Shown here: positions 18,443-26,694 of the stretch, piece after piece
How positions within the stretch are numbered: position 1 is the stretch's first letter
Layout of the letters: every line of letters begins with the position of its first letter
Assembly (NCBI RefSeq): GCF_003131185.1
Contig: NZ_QFFU01000032.1
Location: 1-64,000 of the forward strand
Reading direction: 5' to 3'
Length of the DNA stretch: 64,000 nucleotides
From: Pseudomonas ovata
GTDB taxonomy: Bacteria > Pseudomonadota > Gammaproteobacteria > Pseudomonadales > Pseudomonadaceae
Translations under genes and position numbers: made by a program
The notes under the pieces: generated by a model
Database searches by the model: none
The model's input: the letters and a program-made list of their open reading frames with translations, nothing else
Told to the model about the DNA's origin: nothing

Positions 18443-19918
18443 TCACTCTTTGTCCAGCTTGCCGACCAGCGACAGCGTGAAGTCGGCGCCCATGTACTTG
18501 AAGTGCGGGCGTACATTGAGGCTGACCCGGTACCAGCCCGGCTCGCCATCGACATCACTGACCACGATCTGCGCCGCGCGCAGCGGACGGCGGCCACGCA
18601 CTTCGGCGCTGGGGTTTTCCTGGTCGGCGATGTACTGGCGGATCCACTTGTTCAGTTCCAGCTCAAGGTCGGTGCGTTCCTTCCACGAGCCCAGTTGCTC
18701 GCGCTGCAAGACCTTGAGGTAATGCGCCAGGCGGTTGACGATCATCATGTAGGGCAACTGGGTGCCGAGCTTGTAGTTGAGTTCGGCGGTCTTGCCTTCG
18801 GCGCTGTTGCCAAAGAACCTGGGCTTTTGCACGGAGCTGGCCGAGAAAAAGGCGGCGTTGTCACTGCCCTTGCGCATGGTCAGGGAAATGAAGCCCTCCT
18901 CGGCCAGCTCGTATTCACGCCGGTCCGAGACCAGCACCTCAGTGGGAATCTTGGTCTCGATCTCGCCCATGCTCTGGAAGTGGTGCAACGGCAGGTCTTC
19001 CAGCGCGCCGCCGCTTTGCGGGCCGATGATGTTCGGGCACCAGCGGAACCGGGCAAAGCTCTCGGTCAGGCGCGTGGCGAAGGCATAGGCCGTGTTGCCC
19101 CAGAGGTAATGCTCATGGCTGCCCGCCACGTGCTCTTTATAGACAAAGGACTTGACCGGGTTTTCTTCAGGGTCGTACGGGGTGCGCAGCAAGAAGCGTG
19201 GCAGGGTCAGGCCCAGGTAACGCGCATCCTCGGATTGGCGCAGGCTTTGCCATTTGGCAAATTGTGGACCGTCGAAGTGATCCTTGAGGTCCTTGAGATC
19301 CGGCAGCCCGGTGAAGCTCTCCAGGCCGAAAAAACCCGGGGCGGCTGCAGCGATGAATGGCGCGTGGGCCATGCACGATACGCTGGCGACGTACTGCATC
19401 AGCTTGACGTCCGGCGCGCTGGGCGACAGGTAGTAATTGGCGATGACCGCCGCGACCGGCTGACCGCCGAACTGGCCGTATTCGGCGGTGTAGATGTGTT
19501 TGTACAGGCCTGACTGCATGACTTCGGGCGAGTCTTCGAAATCGTCCAGCAGGTCGTCACGCGAGACATTGAGAAGCTCGATCTTGATGTTCTCGCGAAA
19601 ATCAGTGCGCTCGACCAGCAGCTTGAGGCCGCGCCAGGCCGATTCCAGTGCCTGGAAATCCGGGTGGTGCAACACCTCATCCATCTGCTGGCTGAGGCGA
19701 CTGTCGATCTCGGCGATCATGCGGTCGACCAGCGCCTTCTTGACCGGCTCGGCGCTGTTGTGCGGCTTGAGCAGTTCCTCGATGAACGCCGAGATGCCGC
19801 GCCGGGCAATGCCGTAGGCTTCGTCTTCGGGGTTCAGGCGGGTCTGGGCAATGATGCTGTCAAGAATGCTGCCCTGGTGGTGATCCGGCTGGTTCTGGCT
19901 GGCGGCTTGGGTATTCAT
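18443..19918 (-). CDS. tssC: T6SS sheath large subunit TssC
   Basis: A 491-residue TssC (VipB), the large subunit of the contractile sheath. The N-terminal region contains the helix contacting TssB, and the conserved core includes HPDFQALESAWRGLKLLV and the C-terminal sheath interlocking region near residues 430-491. It starts 24 bases after tssB. Together TssB/TssC polymerise around the Hcp tube, and contraction fires the system. Length and sequence appear intact. Confidence 0.97.
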   Translation of the reverse strand: MNTQAASQNQPDHHQGSILDSIIAQTRLNPEDEAYGIARRGISAFIEELLKPHNSAEPVKKALVDRMIAEIDSRLSQQMDEVLHHPDFQALESAWRGLKLLVERTDFRENIKIELLNVSRDDLLDDFEDSPEVMQSGLYKHIYTAEYGQFGGQPVAAVIANYYLSPSAPDVKLMQYVASVSCMAHAPFIAAAAPGFFGLESFTGLPDLKDLKDHFDGPQFAKWQSLRQSEDARYLGLTLPRFLLRTPYDPEENPVKSFVYKEHVAGSHEHYLWGNTAYAFATRLTESFARFRWCPNIIGPQSGGALEDLPLHHFQSMGEIETKIPTEVLVSDRREYELAEEGFISLTMRKGSDNAAFFSASSVQKPRFFGNSAEGKTAELNYKLGTQLPYMMIVNRLAHYLKVLQREQLGSWKERTDLELELNKWIRQYIADQENPSAEVRGRRPLRAAQIVVSDVDGEPGWYRVSLNVRPHFKYMGADFTLSLVGKLDKE

Positions 19919-19942
19919 TGATGGCTTTCCTTTGCAGAGGAT

Positions 19943-20449
19943 TCAGACGTCGGTGGACACAGCGGCAGTCAGTCCCAGTTCCTTCAGGACCTGGGCGCGG
20001 GACTGTTCGTCGGCCAGCGCGCCTTCGATGGCCTTGCGAAAGGCCGGCGCATTGCCCAACGGCCCCTTGAGCGCGACCAGCGCGTCACGCAGTTCCATCA
20101 GCTTTCTCAGTTCAGGCACTTGCTCGACCAGGCTGGCCGGGTTGAAGTCCTTCATCGAGTTGAAACGCAGGCCGATGGCCAGCGCCTCGCTTTCATTGCC
20201 ATCCTGCAGCCGGTTCGGCACGCTCAGGGTCAGCGCCAGTTCCTGCTTGGCCAGAACCTCATCGAAAGCATGCTTGTCGATGTTGATCGGCTTGCGGTCC
20301 TCGACCTTGCGCTCATCGGGGCGACGGGTGTAATCGCCGATGGCAAGCAGTTTGAGCGGCAGTTCGATTTCTTCCTGCGCCCCGCCGGTGGCAGGTTTGA
20401 ACGTGACATTGATGCGTTCCTTGGGGGCTACCGAGCCTTCTTTGGCCAT
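19943..20449 (-). CDS. tssB: T6SS sheath small subunit TssB
   Basis: A 168-residue TssB (VipA). Start MAKEGSVAPKERINV at 20449 with AGGA 9 bases upstream. Family motifs include PLKLLAIGDYTRRPDER and the Leu-rich helix near 100-125. It pairs with TssC in the sheath. It follows tssA by 31 bp. Confidence 0.97.
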   Translation of the reverse strand: MAKEGSVAPKERINVTFKPATGGAQEEIELPLKLLAIGDYTRRPDERKVEDRKPINIDKHAFDEVLAKQELALTLSVPNRLQDGNESEALAIGLRFNSMKDFNPASLVEQVPELRKLMELRDALVALKGPLGNAPAFRKAIEGALADEQSRAQVLKELGLTAAVSTDV

Positions 20450-20480
20450 GGTGTTTTTCCTGTACTGACGGCCCTTGGGC

Positions 20481-22046
20481 CTATTCGAGTACCATCTCGA
20501 GATCGAGGTGGCACAACCTGCGGTAAATCTCTTCCTTGCGCTCGCGCACGGCGTGGTTTTGCGGCAACAGCTGGCAGCACTCATGCAGCAGGCGCAGCAC
20601 CTGCAAGAGCAGCTCAGGCTCCCAGGCCTGCTGGCCGGCCTGCAGCAGCATCTGGTCAAGGTTTTCAAGCTGGATCCTGGCCAGTTCGTACTGCTTGGCC
20701 GCGATGCACAGCCGGGCCAGGTTCAACTGCCAGAAAAACCGGTTGCGCCCGCCCTGCGCACTGTCCAGGCCCGACCTGAACTGCTGCACAGCCGCTTTCA
20801 GGCCGTCCTTGAGCAGCACCGGCCTGGCGGCCTCAAGAGCCCGGTCCCAGGCCGGCAGCACCTCGTCTTGTGCTTCAGCAGCCGGCACAGGCGCGGCGGC
20901 CGGCGCTTGCACATGGATCAGGACATGCGCGTCGATCCAGGCACGGGTGGCCGGATCGGCAAACGGGGTGCCGTCGTGAAAGCGCAGTTCTGCCAGGCCA
21001 GGCAGACGCTGCAATAACAGGGCAAAGTGCAATTCGACCTCACGCATGGCGTGCTCGGCGTCGAGGTGTTGCAGGCAGTGCCAGACCAGGCGCTGGCCGT
21101 CGAACCAGAACGGTGCCTTTGCCAGGCTGGCTTCGAGCTCGACCAGCAAATCGGCGTAATGACCTGCGGCCAGGCGCGCCTGATACTGTTTGAGCTTGTC
21201 GGCGGGCGGCGCCCGCAAGGCGGTGACCTGTTCGGCATTGCGCTCGGGCAACACCTCGACTGGCAGCCACAGCAGCGTGCGGTTCAGGCGCAGCGCACGC
21301 AGGTCGGTGGCCTGGCGTTTAAGCCACCAGGCGCACAGCGGCCGGGCGTTGTCCTGCAGCAGGCGCTGGGTTTTGCGGGCCTCCTTGTCGTTGTCGATGA
21401 CCGTGACCGGGGCCAGCAACTGAGTGGCGACCTGACGCACCTGCGCGGCCACCGCCTCCACCCTGCCCGGAGGCGGCTGATCGTCATGGGCACGCCGGAT
21501 CATATTGGCCAGGCGCCGGCATAACGGCAGCAGCAAGGGTGCGTCATCGCCCAGATGAGCGCTGAAAAGCGTGTCCAGCGCTTCAAGCTGTTGCAGCAGG
21601 CGGCGAAACAGTGCGAGCTGCTCCTTGATGGCCAGGTTTTCGTTGAGCAATGGATCGATACGCGCCAGCAACCAGGCCATGGCGGCTATCCGCGTGCGCA
21701 GTTTGCGCGGATGCAGCCCGGCCCAATGATGGCTGCACAATTGCAGGATGACCCCCAGCCCGGCCACCAGCCCGGCAAAGGACTCGCGCTGGTACAAGGC
21801 CCAGGTCATCCAGGCCGCCACACGCAGGTCCTTGGACTGATTGCGTAACAAGGCCTCGCTGGCTTGCAGCACTTTCAGCCAGTCAACGGTGCTACTGACG
21901 TGTAGGGAATGGCCTTTGGCCAACTCCTGTTCAAGCGCTTCGTACTCACTGGAAAAGCGTACGTCCACACCCGTGAAGTGCGGATCGCCAATGGCGCACA
22001 GCGCAACTTCAAGGTAATGATCGGACAACTTCTTGAAATAGGGCAT
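20481..22046 (-). CDS. tssA: T6SS cap/assembly protein TssA
   Basis: A 521-residue TssA with the N-terminal ImpA domain (motif IGDPHFTGVDVRFSSEYEALEQE, given here only by its first and last residues 18-40) and a VasJ-like C-terminal helical domain. TssA organises baseplate docking and sheath polymerisation. This first gene of the operon reads away from the Nramp gene; its Shine-Dalgarno is weak (GGAT 8 bases before ATG). The AT-rich segment at 22111-22200 lies just upstream and should hold the operon promoter. Confidence 0.93.
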   Translation of the reverse strand: MPYFKKLSDHYLEVALCAIGDPHFTGVDVRFSSEYEALEQELAKGHSLHVSSTVDWLKVLQASEALLRNQSKDLRVAAWMTWALYQRESFAGLVAGLGVILQLCSHHWAGLHPRKLRTRIAAMAWLLARIDPLLNENLAIKEQLALFRRLLQQLEALDTLFSAHLGDDAPLLLPLCRRLANMIRRAHDDQPPPGRVEAVAAQVRQVATQLLAPVTVIDNDKEARKTQRLLQDNARPLCAWWLKRQATDLRALRLNRTLLWLPVEVLPERNAEQVTALRAPPADKLKQYQARLAAGHYADLLVELEASLAKAPFWFDGQRLVWHCLQHLDAEHAMREVELHFALLLQRLPGLAELRFHDGTPFADPATRAWIDAHVLIHVQAPAAAPVPAAEAQDEVLPAWDRALEAARPVLLKDGLKAAVQQFRSGLDSAQGGRNRFFWQLNLARLCIAAKQYELARIQLENLDQMLLQAGQQAWEPELLLQVLRLLHECCQLLPQNHAVRERKEEIYRRLCHLDLEMVLE

Positions 22047-22654
22047 CGGTGATCCGGCGGCAACTAACGAAGGACTTGAGCAGCGGCGCGCAGGATATAT
22101 CGAGGATCCAAAATCAAAAAAGATTATGCGTAACCCGTTATTTCAATAGTAAAAAAACAAATAAAATCAAATAGTTAAACAAAACCAGACTCATCAAGAG
22201 CGCACTGACAAGCCGCTTAAAAAGTGGTACCTACATACCCACATTCAATATTCAATCACTGACAACCAACAAACCATGTAGGAATATTCAACAAAAAGCC
22301 TACATGGCCGCTGACGATCAAATATTTTCATACACTTATTGTTTAATTCCTTACTCCATCATGAGACCACCTTCCTGCAAATCCGGTGTAACCGGGAACG
22401 ACCGCCATGCTTCACGCGCTGGTGCCTGCCCACCCGGAACATGGTTCGTAGGTCTACAAAGACCGTATAACCTGACAAACGGCCCCTTCCCCTCCAGTGC
22501 CTCTTCAACCCGCATTACAGAAGGCTTGGCAACAGCCCGGCATGCACGCTGCAGCCTGAGACTCACGATCATGGGACCCCGCAAGTCGTACGACATCTTA
22601 TGTTGTGCTTAGCTATTCACGTCCGATTACAAAAACAAACCGGAGACTCCCGCC
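22047..22654. promoter_or_regulatory. Divergent intergenic region, AT-rich core
   Basis: The 608 bp between tssA and the Nramp gene contain no gene I can support. Bases 22111-22200 are strikingly A/T-rich with A-tracts, unlike everything around. On the minus strand TAATCT (complement of 22121-22126) could be a -10 element for tssA, but I see no convincing -35, and no good sigma-54 site on either strand. AT-rich T6SS promoters in Pseudomonas are frequent targets of MvaT-type silencers; that is inference here. Frames inside 22304-22612 look like noise. Confidence 0.5.
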
Positions 22655-23956
22655 ATGGCGAACAGCCGATCCGTTGCCGATAAACCCGCTGCCACTGCAC
22701 AACCCCGCTTCAGGCGCCTGACCAGGCTGCTTGGCCCCGGCATTATTGCCGTGTTGTCATGGCTGGGCGCCGGAGACCTGATCACCTCATCGGTGGCCGG
22801 TGCCAACTATGGCTACGCCATGATGTGGGTGCTGGCGGTCTCGCTGTTGTTGCGCTTTCTGATCGTCAACATCATTGCCCGCTTCCAGCTGTGCAATAAC
22901 CAGGGCATGACCATCCTGCAGGGCTACGCCCAGCTGCACCCGTTCTTTGCCTGGTTCATGCTTGGCTACGCCTTGCTGATGGGCCACCTGATCAACGCCT
23001 ACATGATCAAGGGCGCCGGTGAGGCACTGGCCATGCTCGTGCATATCAACCAGCCGCTGCTGTGCTCACTGCTGGTAGTAATCGCCGTGTGGCTGCTGGT
23101 GGGACGCAATATCTACAGCATGATCGAAGGCGTGATGAAGGTTCTGCTGGCGATCATGACCCTGGCCTTCCTGGCGCTGGCGATCATGTCGGGGCCGGAC
23201 CTGGCGGGCATCGTCAAGGGCACCATCGGCTTCAGCATTCCGCCGGACCAGGGCGTGCATGGCGCGCTGCTGGTGGCGGTGTCGGTAATCGGTGCGGTGG
23301 CCGGGTCCGTGGCCAACTTCGTACACCCCTATGTGATGCGCGAAAAGGGCTGGACCGGGCCGGAGCACAAGCGCATTCAGCGTAACGATCTGCTGTTTGC
23401 GGTGTTCGTCGGCATCGTGATCAACCTGGCCATCTGGGTGGTAGGCGTGGAAATCCTGCGACCCAACGGCTTGCAGGTACGCACCCTGGGCGACCTGGGC
23501 CAGGCGCTGGAGCTGTTTTTCGGTGCGGCAGGCTGGTACATCTTCTTTGTCGGCGTGTTCGCCACCCTGTTTGCCAGCATTGCCGGCAAGACCACGGCGT
23601 TCCCGATGCTGATCACCGATGCGTTCCAGCACATCCGGCCCGAGCGCCGCGAGAAGTACGGCAAGGAATTCCACAAGGACCCGATGCACAAGTGGTTCAT
23701 GCTGTTCATCCTGGTGACGCCCATTGTCTGGTCGCTGCCGGGCATGCCGGACTTCGTGACCCTGACCCTGGGCGTGAATGCCTTGAACATCGTCGGCCTG
23801 CCGATCATTTCGCTGGGCCTGCTGATCATGTCCAACCAGAAGTCGCTGCTGAGCAAGGAGTACCGCAACAACGGGTTCGAGAACATCGCCCTGGCCTTCG
23901 CCACTGGACTGGCCATCTGGGTCGCGTTCCAGTTGGGGATCGAAATGCTGGGTTAA
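22655..23956 (+). CDS. Nramp-family transporter, non-canonical metal site
   Basis: A 433-residue polytopic membrane protein of the Nramp (LeuT-fold) superfamily with about 11 membrane helices and GGAGA 8 bases before the ATG. The first helix begins GPGIIAVLSWLGAGDLITSS (27-46): the GPG start is Nramp-like, but the metal-binding DPGN is replaced by GAGD. In helix 6 (about 206-228) the usual MPH motif is replaced by a stretch reading GSVANFVHP. These are the residues that coordinate Mn/Fe in MntH and DMT1, so the substrate may differ, for example Mg or another cation as in Nramp-related Mg transporters, or an organic solute. I avoid the name mntH for this reason. It is transcribed away from the T6SS operon. 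Confidence 0.85.
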   Translation: MANSRSVADKPAATAQPRFRRLTRLLGPGIIAVLSWLGAGDLITSSVAGANYGYAMMWVLAVSLLLRFLIVNIIARFQLCNNQGMTILQGYAQLHPFFAWFMLGYALLMGHLINAYMIKGAGEALAMLVHINQPLLCSLLVVIAVWLLVGRNIYSMIEGVMKVLLAIMTLAFLALAIMSGPDLAGIVKGTIGFSIPPDQGVHGALLVAVSVIGAVAGSVANFVHPYVMREKGWTGPEHKRIQRNDLLFAVFVGIVINLAIWVVGVEILRPNGLQVRTLGDLGQALELFFGAAGWYIFFVGVFATLFASIAGKTTAFPMLITDAFQHIRPERREKYGKEFHKDPMHKWFMLFILVTPIVWSLPGMPDFVTLTLGVNALNIVGLPIISLGLLIMSNQKSLLSKEYRNNGFENIALAFATGLAIWVAFQLGIEMLG

Positions 23957-24034
23957 GGCAGGCCAAAAGCCGGTGAATGAGTGGGCCACCTGCTCGACAC
24001 ACAAGGCTCGTGCCGGCTTGAAAGGCTGGCAAGC

Positions 24035-24102
24035 GTCCTCCGCCTGGCCTGGCGAGATTGGGCCCAGCAACGCGGCTCGTGCTGAAACGGCAACAGACCC
24101 TA
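24035..24102 (-). mobile_element. Partial copy (one end) of the 270-bp MITE
   Basis: These 68 bases are the reverse complement of 47120-47187 with about two mismatches and carry one terminal repeat (TGAAACGGCAACAGACCCTA). The other end is missing. They form a solo end left by deletion or recombination. The remainder of 23957-24247 contains nothing else I can name. Confidence 0.8.
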
Positions 24103-24247
24103 AAGATCCTGCCCCTGCGTCCGATAGCGTCAGGTTAGCCCCTGGATTTCGCGCTGGCCGCTTGGGCCGGTTGCGCCTTCAAGGGGGCCTCCCTCCTCCA
24201 TCCTCTGCCATGCAGACAATCGCCATCGAGCACAGGAGCGCCGGGTC

Positions 24248-24295
24248 ATGGGACGATTCACCCTTATCAACAACACGCCTGAGGTGGCCGCATGA
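24248..24295 (+). CDS. 15-codon upstream ORF coupled to the ZorA-like gene
   Basis: ATG at 24248 with AGGAG 10 bases upstream opens a 15-residue frame (MGRFTLINNTPEVAA) whose TGA overlaps the next ATG by 4 bp (ATGA). The frame differs from the following gene. It could be a leader peptide that couples translation to the motor genes, or chance. There is no compositional or comparative support. Confidence 0.35.
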   Translation: MGRFTLINNTPEVAA

Positions 24296-25602
24296 GCGGG
24301 TCGTTCATCCACTTTCTGGTGCCGTCGCTGGACAGCGCGCTGGAACTGACATTTTTTACCCTGATCGTGGGCGGCATGCTGGCCTCGCTGATCTGCGCCG
24401 AACGCTATGGCCGTACCGCCACCTGGGAGCGCAACTGGCAAGGCGGTACGCACAAGGGCGCACTGGATCTGGAGCACGGCTCGATCAGTGAACTGAGCCA
24501 TGCGCTGGCGTCGCTGCCCGAGCGCATTGTCAGCAATATGCCAGGGCTGTTGCTGATTTTCGGCCTGCTGGGCACCTTTCTGGGCCTGGGCATGGCGCTG
24601 GACAAGGCCTCGGGCGTGCTGCAAGGCAGTGCTGAATCCCTGGATGCGATGAGCGATTCGCTGGCGCAACTGACCGGCATGATGAAAGACCTGGGGTCGA
24701 AGTTCAAAACCTCGACCTGGGGCATCATCGCCTTCATCGTACTCAAGCTCTGGGAGTCTTCGCGCTGGTCAGCCGAAAGCCGGCGCAGCGACTGGTGCGT
24801 GCGGCAGATGAAGCAGGCCATGGACCAGGGCCGCAAGGAACTGCGCGCCTACAGCGACGTGCGTGACCGTCAGGCCCGCGAAGCGCTGGAACAGGTGGGC
24901 GAGCGGCTGGTGCAGTCCATCAACGCGCAATCGCAGCTGCTGGCCGCCGAATTCAAGGGGCTCAAGCTGTTGAACATGCAGATGGCCAAACAGGCCCAGG
25001 GCCAGCACGAAGCGCTGGTCGAGCAGTTCACCGCCCTGAGCAACCAGATCGGCGAAGGCAATCATTGCCTGGCCAGCCTGGACCGCCACGCCGCGACCGC
25101 AGGCGAGCACCTTGAGCAGCTCAAGACCCTGGCCGGGCAAGAGAACCCGCAGGCGCAGGAGCAGCATCAATTGCTGATCGATCACCTGACAACGCTGGCC
25201 ACCCTCACCGAAGAAAGCAACCTGTCGCTGGACAGCCTTGATCACCGCGCCGAGCGCGCCACCGCGCAATTGGATGAGCTGCAGAACCTGGAACGGCAAC
25301 TGGCGCAACAGGCCCAGGGGCATCACGGGATTCTGATCAAGCAATTGATGACCCTCAGCACCCAGGCCGGCGATGGCAATCGCTTGCTGGCCAGCCTCGA
25401 TGAGCGCAGCGAACAGAGCGTGCATCACTGGAGCGTGGCGGCGGCGCAGTTACAGGCCTCGGTCGACGGCATTGCCGGTGACCTGCAGCAAGCCACCGGG
25501 ACGATCACCACCGCGGTGGGCGGGCTGGCCAGCGAGGTCGAGGGCCTGACCGCCCAGGCCCGCGATGCCAGCGAGCCCGCTGACGCTCCCGAGCCGGTGT
25601 AA
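24292..25602 (+). CDS. MotA/TolQ/ExbB-type channel subunit, ZorA-like
   Basis: A 436-residue inner-membrane protein with hydrophobic helices at about 16-37, 83-103 and 142-156. The second carries the family signature MPGLLLIFGLLGTFLGLG. A long cytoplasmic helical tail (about 165-425) follows, as in ZorA of Zorya antiphage systems and unlike MotA. The tail contains three tandem 53-residue repeats (231-283, 284-336, 337-389). It should form a 5:2 proton-driven rotor with the MotB-like product of the next gene, 6 bp downstream. GAGGTG lies 5 bases before the ATG. No zorC, zorD or zorE homologue is adjacent, so calling it Zorya would be premature. Confidence 0.8.
   Translation: MSGSFIHFLVPSLDSALELTFFTLIVGGMLASLICAERYGRTATWERNWQGGTHKGALDLEHGSISELSHALASLPERIVSNMPGLLLIFGLLGTFLGLGMALDKASGVLQGSAESLDAMSDSLAQLTGMMKDLGSKFKTSTWGIIAFIVLKLWESSRWSAESRRSDWCVRQMKQAMDQGRKELRAYSDVRDRQAREALEQVGERLVQSINAQSQLLAAEFKGLKLLNMQMAKQAQGQHEALVEQFTALSNQIGEGNHCLASLDRHAATAGEHLEQLKTLAGQENPQAQEQHQLLIDHLTTLATLTEESNLSLDSLDHRAERATAQLDELQNLERQLAQQAQGHHGILIKQLMTLSTQAGDGNRLLASLDERSEQSVHHWSVAAAQLQASVDGIAGDLQQATGTITTAVGGLASEVEGLTAQARDASEPADAPEPV
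24982..25458 (+). repeat. Three tandem 159-bp coding repeats
   Basis: Units 24982-25140, 25141-25299 and 25300-25458 encode three 53-residue repeats in the tail of the ZorA-like protein. Shared positions include the QAQxxH start, the central hydrophobic LxTL, and the SLD motif about 30 residues in. Copies are diverged in sequence but keep exactly the same length. Confidence 0.85.
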
Positions 25603-25608
25603 CAGGCG

Positions 25609-26286
25609 ATGAAAGAAAAGCCCAATGAATGGGTGTCCATCTCGGACCTGATGGCCGGCGTCATGGCGGTGATCATGCTGATGCTGGTGGTGTCGGTGTT
25701 GCAGAACAAGGCCGGCGAAGCCGCGGCCAAGGCCGAGCAGCAGATGCAGGACCTGGCGCGCAGCCAGGGCAATGCCGCACAACAGGCGCGCTTGCAGAGT
25801 CTGCTGACCGAGATGCAGGCGGACCTGGAGCGTACCGGTGAGGCGCAACTGGTCGAGATTGACATCGCCAACCGGCGCCTGACCCTGCCCGATGATGCCT
25901 TCGCCCGTGGCAGCGCCTGCATCACCCCGGCCACACGCGCCGTGCTGGGCAAGTTGAGTGTGCGGGTGGCGACCTTCATGACCGAGTCGGCGCAGGCACA
26001 GGTGCTGGTCGAAGGCCACACCGACAACCTGGCAGTCAACCGCCCGGTGACTGACTTTGCCCGCTACTGCACGGTGTACGACGACAACTACACGCTGTCG
26101 GCCGCCCGTGCCCGCGAGGCGCGCAAGCTGCTGATTCAGGCACTCGATGCGCAACAGGCCTTGCGCGTGGGGGTGGCCGGCTACGGTGACTCGCGCCCCA
26201 AACCCGGGATCGACCCGGCCAGTGCCTTGAACCGGCGGGTGGAGATCCAACTGGTGGTCGGCCGCCAGGTGACCGCCGAGTTGTAA
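25609..26286 (+). CDS. MotB/OmpA-type stator subunit, ZorB-like
   Basis: A 225-residue protein with an N-terminal single membrane helix (about 11-31) preceded by a conserved-type acidic residue in SISDLMAG (Asp13), the probable proton carrier. A short coiled coil (about 35-75) leads to an OmpA-like peptidoglycan-binding domain with VEGHTDN (134-140) and NRRVEI (208-213). Cys104 and Cys154 could form a periplasmic disulfide. The SISDLMAG context matches ZorB better than flagellar MotB. It pairs with the upstream channel subunit. The genes that follow belong to a separate riboswitch-controlled unit. Confidence 0.8.
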   Translation: MKEKPNEWVSISDLMAGVMAVIMLMLVVSVLQNKAGEAAAKAEQQMQDLARSQGNAAQQARLQSLLTEMQADLERTGEAQLVEIDIANRRLTLPDDAFARGSACITPATRAVLGKLSVRVATFMTESAQAQVLVEGHTDNLAVNRPVTDFARYCTVYDDNYTLSAARAREARKLLIQALDAQQALRVGVAGYGDSRPKPGIDPASALNRRVEIQLVVGRQVTAEL

Positions 26287-26375
26287 CCCTGACGGGGCCT
26301 GGGCCGTGCGATCGTGCATGGCCTGTGACATCTGCATTTGACGCCGCCGTTCATCGGTGGTCTTATCCCGCCCCA

Positions 26376-26557
26376 GTTTCAGGTGTCTCATGCCGCCGTG
26401 CATGAGGTGAAACGGGAAGCCGGTGCGTCACCTTGGTGATCAGTCCGGCGCTGCCCCCGCAACGGTAAGCGAGCGACCCCTTCGACACACCACTGTGCCC
26501 TGGCATGGGAAGGTGAAGGGATCGTGATCCTCGCAAGCCCGGAGACCGGCCTGAAAC
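26376..26557 (+). promoter_or_regulatory. Cobalamin riboswitch
   Basis: A class I cobalamin aptamer. Stem P1 is GTTTCAGG (26376-26383) with CCTGAAAC (26550-26557). Core elements are AAACGGGAAGCCGGTG, GCTGCCCCCGCAACGGTAAGCGAG and the B12 box AGCCCGGAGACCGGCC (26536-26551). It sits 137 bp upstream of the TonB receptor and should lower expression of the receptor and ABC genes when cobalamin is plentiful. Confidence 0.97.
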
Positions 26558-26561
26558 CTCT

Positions 26562-26580
26562 GTGTGGTGCCTCACCACAC
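26562..26580 (+). promoter_or_regulatory. Hairpin of the riboswitch expression platform
   Basis: Perfect 8-bp stem GTGTGGTG/CACCACAC with a 3-base loop, immediately after the aptamer. A second inverted pair, GCGCAGGC/GCCTGCGC, follows near 26608-26632. No U-run is present, so control is more likely at translation than by intrinsic termination. Confidence 0.5.
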
Positions 26581-26694
26581 GCGTTGGCAATCCCGCGGTG
26601 GGCGGGCGCAGGCCGGTATCCGTGCGCCTGCGCGTGCGGTCCCCTATGCGTTATTCCCTCCGGGTTCATTCTTTCCTGATCGAGTTGGAATAGC

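Noticed and set aside
22530..22550. TGGCAACAGCCCGGC upstream of the Nramp gene
   Set aside because: Keeps GG-N10-GC, but the TT before the -12 GC is missing; too weak to call a promoter.
22370..22600. Manganese (yybP-ykoY) riboswitch in the Nramp leader
   Set aside because: I could not find the conserved loop sequences, and the protein does not look like a Mn transporter.
24292..26286. Complete Zorya defence system
   Set aside because: No ZorC, ZorD or ZorE gene is next to the pair, so only a ZorAB-like module is claimed.
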